Positions 1 to 5,136 of a stretch of DNA of 7,325 nt are shown here, piece by piece (position 1 is the first letter of the stretch; each line of letters opens with the position of its first letter). The stretch covers positions 1-7,325 of the forward strand of contig CAAFTZ010000017.1 in NCBI GenBank assembly GCA_900766055.1. Direction: 5' to 3'. The position numbers and the translations under genes were made by a program. The DNA comes from an uncultured Parasutterella sp. (GTDB lineage: Bacteria > Pseudomonadota > Gammaproteobacteria > Burkholderiales > Burkholderiaceae_F). The notes under the pieces are model-generated. The model searched no databases, was not told the origin of the DNA, and worked only from the letters and a program-made list of their open reading frames with translations.

Positions 1-389
1 ATCCCCGCTTGCGCGGGGAACTCGCACTTGTTGCACTTAACTTGACCGCACTGAACGGTTCATCCCCGCTTACGCGGGGAACTCTACTCAGGTTTGAGAA
101 CTAAAGCCGACGTTGCCGGTTCATCCCCGCTTACGCGGGGAACTCGCCTGAGACGCCGGGAAAATGCGAACTTTCGACGGTTCATCCCCGCTTACGCGGG
201 GAACTCATGCGCGGCATAGGCATGAGCCAGTGTGCCCTCGGTTCATCCCCGCTTACGCGGGGAACTCTGAATTTCTTTATCCGTGAAGAATTGATTCACC
301 GGTTCATCCCCGCTTACGCGGGGAACTCTGACTAACAGAGAGGTAATCAATGCCTAAATTCGGTTCATCCCCGCTTACGCGGGGAACTC
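1..389 (-). CRISPR. Type I-E-like CRISPR array: 7 repeats, 6 spacers, left end cut by the window
   Basis: Repeats lie at 1-23 (first six bases missing), 56-84, 117-145, 178-206, 239-267, 300-328 and 361-389. Each full repeat is 29 bases, starting CGGTTCATCC and ending GGGGAACTC, and the six full copies are identical. Spacers are all 32 bases (24-55, 85-116, 146-177, 207-238, 268-299, 329-360), giving an exact 61-base period. Read on the minus strand the repeat starts GAGTTCCCCGCG and ends GGGGATGAACCG, very close to the E. coli type I-E repeat. By that family rule, Cas6e would leave an 8-base 5' handle AUGAACCG, crRNAs are minus-strand, and the leader is on the right. The central palindrome is a 6-base-pair stem CCCCGC/GCGGGG with loop GUAA on the minus strand. 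The repeat at 1-23 carries one change (position 11, A to G on the plus strand). The array may continue left of the window. No cas gene is present here. Confidence 0.97.
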
Positions 390-540
390 ACTTAAACAAG
401 GCATAGAACACTTTACTAACTGTAGCAAAGATTTCCTCTCGGGAAAATATGCAAAGAACCCTGAGACTGTTTTGACTCATTTCAAGAACAGTTTTCATGG
501 ATTACAAATTTTCAGAGCCATTTAATTTCAAAGTCAAGTG
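390..540 (-). promoter_or_regulatory. Putative CRISPR leader with a possible promoter
   Basis: This AT-rich non-coding stretch abuts the repeat that is leader-proximal if the type I-E orientation is right. On the minus strand, TTGACT (532-537) is followed after 18 bases by GAAAAT (508-513), a weak sigma-70-like pair that would start transcription about 110 bases before the first repeat. A short inverted repeat TTTCC/GGAAA lies at 432-446. I found no convincing IHF consensus, which E. coli type I-E leaders have near the first repeat. The leader assignment rests on repeat orientation and is inference; the promoter is weak evidence. Confidence 0.45.
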
Positions 541-606
541 CTCTGCTGACCTGAAAGAGGGTAATAACGTTTACAGGAACCCGAGAGCCAGATTTGCTCC
601 ATCCTG

Positions 607-626
607 ACATTCAGTTAGTTGAATGT
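607..626 (-). other. Perfect 7-bp hairpin just downstream of the tRNA
   Basis: ACATTCA (607-613) and TGAATGT (620-626) form a perfect 7-base-pair stem with a 6-base loop. It begins 12 bases past the encoded CCA of the tRNA in the direction of transcription. No T-run follows on either strand, so it is not a textbook intrinsic terminator. It could mark the 3' trailer of the tRNA precursor or separate tRNA transcription from the CRISPR leader. Its function is not determined. Confidence 0.35.
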
Positions 627-638
627 GATAGATTGAGG

Positions 639-715
639 TGGTGGCCCCAACTGGACTTGAACCAGTGACCAATCGATTATGAGTCGACTGCTCTAACCAA
701 CTGAGCTATGGGGCC
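639..715 (-). tRNA. tRNA-Ile2 (anticodon CAT, lysidine type), CCA encoded
   Basis: The minus strand folds as a complete 77-base tRNA. The acceptor stem GGCCCCA/TGGGGCC is perfect, with D-stem GCTC/GAGC, anticodon stem GTCGA/TCGAT (one G-T pair) and loop CTCATAA, variable region TGGTC, T-stem ACTGG/CCAGT with loop TTCAAGT, discriminator A, and an encoded CCA at 639-641. Anticodon CAT could mean Met or Ile2. The GGCCCC acceptor and the GACTCATAATCG anticodon arm follow the E. coli ileX pattern, so this is most likely the minor tRNA-Ile. Its C34 would be changed to lysidine by TilS so that it reads AUA codons. That modification is known for the family and is not visible in DNA. The gene lies between the rpoD 3' region and the CRISPR leader, with its own likely promoter at 749-757. 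Confidence 0.9.
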
Positions 716-725
716 TAATTGCGAC

Positions 726-747
726 AAAAACGCCGATGCAGAGGCGT
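726..747 (-). terminator. Short intrinsic-terminator-like hairpin upstream of the tRNA
   Basis: On the minus strand, ACGCC (743-747) pairs with GGCGT (730-734) around an 8-base loop, and a run of five T residues (726-730, overlapping the last stem pair) follows. It sits 10 bases before the tRNA 5' end. It would act on transcripts reading through from rpoD. A transcript starting at the tRNA's own predicted start (about 742) would lack most of the first arm and could not form it. The stem is only 5 base pairs, so strength is uncertain. Confidence 0.5.
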
Positions 748-748
748 A

Positions 749-757
749 ATTCTATCA
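749..757 (-). promoter_or_regulatory. Extended -10 promoter element for the tRNA
   Basis: The minus strand reads TGATAGAAT, which fits the extended -10 pattern TGnTAnAAT (TAGAAT at 749-754). No good -35 is seen at 16-18 bases; extended -10 promoters often lack one. The bases after it (TACGCCTC) form a GC-rich discriminator like those at stringently controlled stable-RNA promoters. Transcription would start near 742, about 27 bases before the tRNA 5' end. Confidence 0.5.
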
Positions 758-831
758 GATCTTCCAATAATCCGTTTTTAACTTATCATTCTAGAAAAGC
801 TAAGACTATTCCGCAGATATAACTCAGAAGA

Positions 832-862
832 TGGTGGCCCCAACTGGACTTGAACTAGGGAC
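832..862 (-). pseudogene. Decayed copy of the tRNA-Ile2 3' end (T-arm, acceptor strand, CCA)
   Basis: This segment matches 639-669 of the intact tRNA at 29 of 31 positions, with the first 24 identical. It covers the CCA, the discriminator, the 3' acceptor strand and the T-loop. Similarity stops exactly at the CCA on one side and just past the T-stem on the other. The two mismatches (856 and 859) break two pairs of the T-stem, and no D-arm or anticodon arm can be found above it, so it cannot be a working tRNA. It is either the remnant of a tandem tRNA duplicate or an attachment-site-like footprint of an integrated element. It lies on the same strand as the intact gene, upstream of it. Confidence 0.85.
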
Positions 863-920
863 TGTTGGTGGGGACGGTCATCTTTCTTATTAATTCTTCA
901 AATCGTCGCATTTATTACAA

Positions 921-947
921 ACAGCCTCAAACTTCTAAAGGGGCTGT
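921..947 (-). terminator. Possible second hairpin downstream of rpoD
   Basis: ACAGCC (921-926) pairs with GGCTGT (942-947) around a 15-base loop. On the minus strand a short TTT-rich stretch follows. It lies about 50 bases past the better rpoD hairpin and may serve as a backup terminator. The long loop and weak T-run keep confidence low. Confidence 0.35.
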
Positions 948-997
948 GAAGTCGCAATAAGCTATTCCTATATTTCTCCAGCGCCAGATATAGCAAA

Positions 998-1015
998 GAC
1001 CGGAAAATTCCGGCC
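998..1015 (-). terminator. Terminator hairpin after rpoD
   Basis: The minus strand reads GGCCGGAATTTTCCGGTC, an inverted repeat of up to 8 pairs (one G-T) with the central T residues as loop, followed by TTTGC. It begins 20 bases past the rpoD stop codon, where the end of the operon is expected. The T-run is short, so termination may be partial. Confidence 0.6.
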
Positions 1016-1035
1016 TCTACCAAATCTGTTAGATC

Positions 1036-3468
1036 TTAATTGTTGCTTCCGCCTTCCATGAAGCTCTTCAATTTATCCGAGCGGCTCGGATGACGAAGCT
1101 TACGGAGAGCTTTAGCCTCGATCTGACGAATTCTTTCACGTGTCACGTCAAACTGGCGACCAACCTCTTCCAACGTGTGGTCGGTGCTCATTTCAATGCC
1201 GAAACGCATTCTCAGAACCTTGGCTTCTCTCGGAGTCAGAGAATCCAGGACTTCCTTAGTGATCTCGGTAAGACTGGACTGTTGAGCGGCTTCCGCAGGA
1301 GCAACAGTTCCGAAGTCTTCCAAGAAATCTCCAAGATGAGAATCCTCGTCGTCGCCGATCGGAGTTTCCATAGAAATCGGTTCTTTAGCGATCTTCAGAA
1401 TCTTACGGATCTTGTCTTCCGGCATATCCATTTTCTCAGCTAACTCTGCCGGATCCGGTTCAACGCCGGTTTCCTGAAGAATCTGACGAGAGATTCGGTT
1501 CATCTTGTTGATGGTTTCAATCATGTGAACCGGAATACGAATGGTTCTGGCCTGGTCAGCAATAGATCTCGTAATAGCCTGACGAATCCACCATGTGGCA
1601 TAAGTAGAGAACTTATATCCGCGGCGGTATTCGAACTTATCAACAGCCTTCATCAAGCCGACGTTACCTTCCTGAATCAGATCCAAGAACTGCAAACCGC
1701 GGTTGGTATATTTCTTAGCAATAGAAATCACCAGACGAAGGTTAGCTTCGGTCATTTCGCGCTTAGCTTTTCTAGCCTTAGCCTCACCAGTTGCCATCTG
1801 GTTGTAAACGTCCTTCAGATCCTTCAGAGGCAGTGTCACAGCATTCTGAATGTTCTGAAGCTGCTGCTGGAGGTGCTGAATTTCAGGAAGCTTACGTTTA
1901 ACGTCGATTGCGTAAGGCTTGTCGCTTTCAGCAATTGCCTGAGACCATGCCAAGTTCGTTTCGTTATCAAGGAATTCCTTGAGGAACAGCTCACGCGGCA
2001 TCTTTGCACGGTTGACGACGATGTCGTAAATACGGCTTTCGTACTTACGGACTTCTTCAACCTGTGTTTTCAGCATGGTGCAAAGACGTTCGACTGTGTT
2101 AGCCGTAAAGCGCAGAGAAAGCAGTTCTTCCTGGATTGCGTCCTGAGCCTTAATAAAGGCAGGAGAACGGTAACCTTCAGCCTCGTAGGCATGCTTCAGA
2201 TCCTGATAAAGCTCTTTGCAGTGATCCAGTTTGGCAAGAACAACAGTCTTGAGTTCGTCAATCTGTCCGGCCGTCATACCGGAAGCACCGATGTCCGTGC
2301 TTTCGTCGTCTTCGGCCACCTGCTCACTGGCTTCTTCGTCCAAACCGTCAACCAAGCCGTCAACGATCTGGTCAATCTGCATCGTGCCGTTTCTGACCTT
2401 TTCAGCGTCTTCCAAAATGGCAACGATGGTCGTCGGGCAGCCGGAAATAGCGTGAACCATGTGCTTCAGGCCGTCTTCAATTCGCTTAGCGATTTCAATT
2501 TCGCCTTCACGAGTCAGAAGCTCAACGGAGCCCATTTCTCTCATATACATTCTGACAGGGTCAGTTGTACGACCGAATTCGCTGTCAACGGTGGCCAAAG
2601 CGGCTTCTGCTTCTTCTTCAGCAGCATCGTCGCTGGCTGTCGGAACAGAGTCGCCGATGAGCAAATCGTCAGCAGTCGGAGCCTGTTCGTAGACCTGAAT
2701 ACCCAAGTCTGCCAATGTCGAAATGATCTGGTCGATCTGATCCGGATCGACGATGTTTTCCGGCATGTGGTCGTTAACTTCGGAGTAAGTCAGATAGCCT
2801 CTTTCCTTACCCATGCGAATTAACGCCTTGAGCTTGTTCAAACGAGTCTCTTTATCGTCTTCTTCATGATGGGCATAGCTGCGATTCAAGGCCTCTTTCA
2901 TTGCCTTGTCACGTGCTTTTCCTTTTCCGCGAACAGACGCCGGCGGAACATAAGATTCAGCGATTGCGACTTCTTCGTCGATGGAATCATCATCGCTGTC
3001 ACCAACGAGGTCATCTTCAGTAGGCTCAACTTTTGCTTTTCTGCCGGGACGGCCGCGTTTAGCTTCAGGTTTCGCCTTCGCAGTTGTCTTTTTAGCTGCT
3101 GTTTTCTTTGCAGGAGCTTTTCCATCAGTTGCTTCGTCAGCAGCGGCAGATTTAGCAGCAGTCTTTCGAGTTGTTTTTTTTGCAGGAGCTTGTTCGGCGG
3201 CCTTAGAAGGTGTGGCTTTGGCTGCCGATGTCTTTCTCGTCGTTTTCTTAACCGGTTCTGCCGTCACTTCGGCGGCCGTTTCTTCAACAGCTGCCTTCTG
3301 AATACGAGTTCTCTTTGCAACTGTGGATTTCGTTGCCGTTGTCTTAGCGGCTGTTTTCTTAGCAGCGGTTGTTTTTTTCGCTGTGGTTTCGGCAGCTTCT
3401 ACTGTTTCAACAGTATCAGCACCGACATTCGTAGTTGTCTTCTTAGTTGTTTTTTTGGCTGTTGCCAT
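1036..3468 (-). CDS. rpoD: RNA polymerase primary sigma factor sigma-70 (RpoD)
   Basis: This is the housekeeping sigma factor, which brings core RNA polymerase to -10/-35 promoters. At 810 residues it is much longer than E. coli RpoD (613). The first ~150 residues are a low-complexity Lys/Ala/Thr extension resembling histone H1-like tails, ending in an AT-hook-like RGRPGRK (138-144). Region 1.1 follows at about 205-262. Region 1.2 (DPVRMYMREMGSVELLTREGE) starts at 303, and the non-conserved region spans about 340-560. Region 2 includes the region 2.3-2.4 core YKFSTYATWWIRQAITRSIA (618-637). Region 3 is about 650-715. Region 4 has the helix-turn-helix TLEEVGRQFDVTRERIRQIE (765-784). The ATG has a strong Shine-Dalgarno AAGGTGG three bases upstream, which fixes the start and places the extension inside the protein. 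It is the last gene of the dnaG-antiporter-rpoD group and is followed by a hairpin. The 352-base upstream gap suggests its own promoter. Confidence 0.97.
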   Translation of the reverse strand: MATAKKTTKKTTTNVGADTVETVEAAETTAKKTTAAKKTAAKTTATKSTVAKRTRIQKAAVEETAAEVTAEPVKKTTRKTSAAKATPSKAAEQAPAKKTTRKTAAKSAAADEATDGKAPAKKTAAKKTTAKAKPEAKRGRPGRKAKVEPTEDDLVGDSDDDSIDEEVAIAESYVPPASVRGKGKARDKAMKEALNRSYAHHEEDDKETRLNKLKALIRMGKERGYLTYSEVNDHMPENIVDPDQIDQIISTLADLGIQVYEQAPTADDLLIGDSVPTASDDAAEEEAEAALATVDSEFGRTTDPVRMYMREMGSVELLTREGEIEIAKRIEDGLKHMVHAISGCPTTIVAILEDAEKVRNGTMQIDQIVDGLVDGLDEEASEQVAEDDESTDIGASGMTAGQIDELKTVVLAKLDHCKELYQDLKHAYEAEGYRSPAFIKAQDAIQEELLSLRFTANTVERLCTMLKTQVEEVRKYESRIYDIVVNRAKMPRELFLKEFLDNETNLAWSQAIAESDKPYAIDVKRKLPEIQHLQQQLQNIQNAVTLPLKDLKDVYNQMATGEAKARKAKREMTEANLRLVISIAKKYTNRGLQFLDLIQEGNVGLMKAVDKFEYRRGYKFSTYATWWIRQAITRSIADQARTIRIPVHMIETINKMNRISRQILQETGVEPDPAELAEKMDMPEDKIRKILKIAKEPISMETPIGDDEDSHLGDFLEDFGTVAPAEAAQQSSLTEITKEVLDSLTPREAKVLRMRFGIEMSTDHTLEEVGRQFDVTRERIRQIEAKALRKLRHPSRSDKLKSFMEGGSNN

Positions 3469-3471
3469 GTT

Positions 3472-3478
3472 CCACCTT
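3472..3478 (-). promoter_or_regulatory. Strong ribosome binding site of rpoD
   Basis: The minus strand reads AAGGTGG, a near-complete anti-16S match, three bases before the ATG. It contrasts with the poor site of dnaG and fits the need for far more sigma factor than primase. It also supports the start that includes the Lys/Ala-rich extension. Confidence 0.7.
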
Positions 3479-3731
3479 ATGATGACTACGCATCAAACGA
3501 TCGAAAAAACAAAAGCGGAAAAAATGCACCGCAATACTGCCCGTGTAAAATTCCGCCTGTCTTAACGAATTAACCTGAAAAAGACCGGTCGAAGGAAGCA
3601 AAAAATTTAAGCGGCCATAGCTTTTGACCGATACGTAAATCCTTCAACACCCGACTCAATTTCAGGGTTTTTAAAGCGCCTCCGATCTATCCTCGATCTC
3701 CTGGGCGCGCAAATAGCCCTACCGACTATTT

Positions 3732-3760
3732 TGGTAAAGTGATTTTACCATGCCTGTCAA
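3732..3760 (-). promoter_or_regulatory. Palindrome TGGTAAA-N5-TTTACCA beside a TTGACA box
   Basis: A perfect 7-base-pair inverted repeat (3732-3738 with 3744-3750, spacer GTGAT) lies next to a consensus -35 hexamer, TTGACA on the minus strand (3755-3760). At 17-base spacing the -10 hexamer would be TTACCA, inside the palindrome and a weak match. The arrangement looks like an operator over a promoter for rpoD, but the same bases could form an RNA hairpin after the antiporter gene. No regulator is identified. Confidence 0.4.
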
Positions 3761-3776
3761 GTCCATTCCCTTGATT

Positions 3777-3795
3777 TTTGCGAATTCGTCGCAAA
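3777..3795 (-). other. 7-bp hairpin downstream of the antiporter gene
   Basis: TTTGCGA (3777-3783) pairs with TCGCAAA (3789-3795) around a 5-base loop, 25 bases past the antiporter stop codon. On the minus strand A residues, not T residues, follow, so it is not a standard intrinsic terminator. It may protect the 3' end of the dnaG-antiporter message or be a processing site; this is inference from position. Confidence 0.4.
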
Positions 3796-3820
3796 TTAAG
3801 AACTATTTCTGATAATGAGC

Positions 3821-5134
3821 TTAGGAAACTGTCGGGTAAGTTTTGCGAAGAACTTTTTCGATCAAAATGCCCCAGAGAGGAAGCATCCAAAGATAAACGG
3901 CTGCGACAACGCAGCTTTCCGGCGCCCCAATCGTTGCAACTGGCACGGCCCCGGCGATGGACCAAGGAATCAACGGAGCAATGACAATCGCGGTGTTTTC
4001 TAGAGAGGCGGCCATTTTGATCTTATCGGGCTGGATCTTATTGCACAGATGCTCGGTCAAAATAACTGCAAGCATCTGGTTGCAGGATAAAGCAGCCGTC
4101 GCCAAGGCGGTCAGCGTAATTGTGAGGAAAACGCCTGCCTTCGCACCGAGATAGGCAATACCGTTTTCCAAACGTCTCAGCATCCCTGTCAGTTCAAAAA
4201 TCCCCGCAAATGTGCAGGATATCGAGATGATGCAGCAAACCTGAATCATCGAAATGACTCCGCCGCCGTTCATAAGACGCCCAACCTCAGGAGAACTTGC
4301 CTGGTATCCGCTGAATAAAATCTTGCAAAGTTCAATAGAACCTAAATCTCTCAGGAAAAGCGCTGTGACGAAAGCCGCTGCGATACTCGCGATCATAGTG
4401 AGCTTAATGTCGGCCTTGAGCATGACCATCGTTAACAGAATGACGGCCGGAATCAAGGTCCAAGCTGACAGGACATATTCCTGACTAAAAAGTTTTGTCA
4501 GGTCAATATCCGCGGCCTGGGCGCCCTGCCCGTTTCCTACAAAAAAGTAAATGAGGCACGCGAGGAGGAACGGGACCAACCCTGTCCTCAGCATATTTTT
4601 AATGTTTTTATAGAGCTCCGTACCGGTAACGGCACAGACTAATTGCGCGCTGGTAGAGACAGGAGAGCAGCGATCTCCAACATACGCACCGGCAAGAGCA
4701 GCCCCGCCAGCCCAAAACGGAGAGACGCCCATACCGACACACAGCGACATGGTGACCACCCCCATCGTCGCAGCAGTGCCAAAGGAAGTTCCGATCAGAG
4801 AACTTAAGGCCGCATTCAAGATGAAGGTACCAAGGAGACTCCAAGAAGGAGAAATGATCTCGGAGGCATAGCTGACCAGGTAGGCGATCGTTCCGCTGGC
4901 TCGCCAAGAGGCGGTCAACGCTCCGATTAAGAGCATCACTATGATGATGTTGCTGATCTTGGCAATGCTTTGACGACAAGCCTTTCCGATTTCCTGCAAG
5001 CTAAAGCCGCGGTAAAGGGCATAGCCGCAGAAAAGGAAAAACGCAAAAATCAGTGCGTAGAGGATCGATGTGCCTGTGAAGAGGCAGTAAAAAAGAGAGG
5101 CGCAAAAACTACCGACTGTCAGAACTTCTAACAT
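3821..5134 (-). CDS. NhaC-family antiporter (Na+/H+ or related exchange)
   Basis: This inner-membrane secondary transporter of the NhaC family (ion transporter superfamily) has 437 residues, near normal family length. Long hydrophobic segments span almost the whole protein, about ten or more. Family motifs are visible: GTSFGTAATMG (115-125) in a re-entrant-type segment, GAYVGDRCSPVSTSA (149-163) with a conserved Gly-Asp-x-x-Ser-Pro, the glycine-rich NGGGVISM (289-296), and ENTAIVIAPLIPWS (379-392). Family members exchange Na+ for H+, or malate for lactate, and some are annotated as amino-acid transporters, so the substrate is not settled. The ATG lies two bases after the dnaG stop (TAG GA ATG), pointing to one transcript and translational coupling. 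The nearest Shine-Dalgarno-like bases lie inside the last dnaG codons. A transporter between dnaG and rpoD is unusual, since the two genes are normally adjacent. No frameshift or missing motif is seen. Confidence 0.87.
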   Translation of the reverse strand: MLEVLTVGSFCASLFYCLFTGTSILYALIFAFFLFCGYALYRGFSLQEIGKACRQSIAKISNIIIVMLLIGALTASWRASGTIAYLVSYASEIISPSWSLLGTFILNAALSSLIGTSFGTAATMGVVTMSLCVGMGVSPFWAGGAALAGAYVGDRCSPVSTSAQLVCAVTGTELYKNIKNMLRTGLVPFLLACLIYFFVGNGQGAQAADIDLTKLFSQEYVLSAWTLIPAVILLTMVMLKADIKLTMIASIAAAFVTALFLRDLGSIELCKILFSGYQASSPEVGRLMNGGGVISMIQVCCIISISCTFAGIFELTGMLRRLENGIAYLGAKAGVFLTITLTALATAALSCNQMLAVILTEHLCNKIQPDKIKMAASLENTAIVIAPLIPWSIAGAVPVATIGAPESCVVAAVYLWMLPLWGILIEKVLRKTYPTVS

Positions 5135-5136
5135 TC

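Larger units (their letters stand above)
716..1035. other. 320-base non-coding region between rpoD and the tRNA
   Basis: No credible protein gene is seen here. In minus-strand order it holds the rpoD terminator hairpin (998-1015), a second weaker hairpin (921-947), a decayed tRNA 3' segment (832-862), an extended -10 element (749-757) and a terminator-like hairpin just before the tRNA (726-747). The stretches 757-831 and 863-920 are AT-rich with no feature I can name. Confidence 0.7.
3469..3820 (-). other. Intergenic region between the antiporter gene and rpoD
   Basis: There are 352 bases without a credible gene. The distal part holds a 7-base-pair hairpin (3777-3795), a TTGACA box (3755-3760) and a palindrome (3732-3750). 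A near-repeat of GATCT occurs at about 3683-3700, and an 8-base palindrome GACCGGTC lies around 3583-3590. T-rich minus-strand runs precede rpoD at about 3503-3525. I see no complete, convincing sigma-70 promoter with both boxes. A region this long before rpoD probably carries one, possibly with a long 5' untranslated leader. Confidence 0.6.

Noticed and set aside
85..116. 11-base match (AAGCCGACGTT) between spacer 2 and rpoD near 1655, as a self-targeting spacer
   Set aside because: It is too short for a type I-E target and continues with mismatches; a chance match.
497..607. 36-codon plus-strand ORF starting MDYKFSEPFNF in the leader region
   Set aside because: It has no Shine-Dalgarno, is very short, lies opposite the likely leader and does not resemble Cas2 or another cas fragment.
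639..715. tRNA with CAT anticodon read as elongator tRNA-Met
   Set aside because: The acceptor stem and anticodon arm fit the ileX-type tRNA-Ile2 pattern better than metT; a full covariance-model comparison would settle it.
1525..2823. 432-codon open frame on the plus strand opposite rpoD
   Set aside because: It is fully antisense to the conserved core of rpoD, has no recognisable domain and looks like a codon-bias shadow.
3505..3530. GCGG/CCGC stem followed by T-rich bases before rpoD, as a terminator
   Set aside because: The stem is only four base pairs with a 10-base loop, and it lies just ahead of the rpoD ribosome site where termination is unlikely.
2866..3573. 235-codon Cys/Phe/Arg-rich open frame on the plus strand
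   Set aside because: Its odd composition is the reverse complement of the Lys/Ala/Thr repeats of the rpoD extension; no ribosome site or family resemblance supports it.
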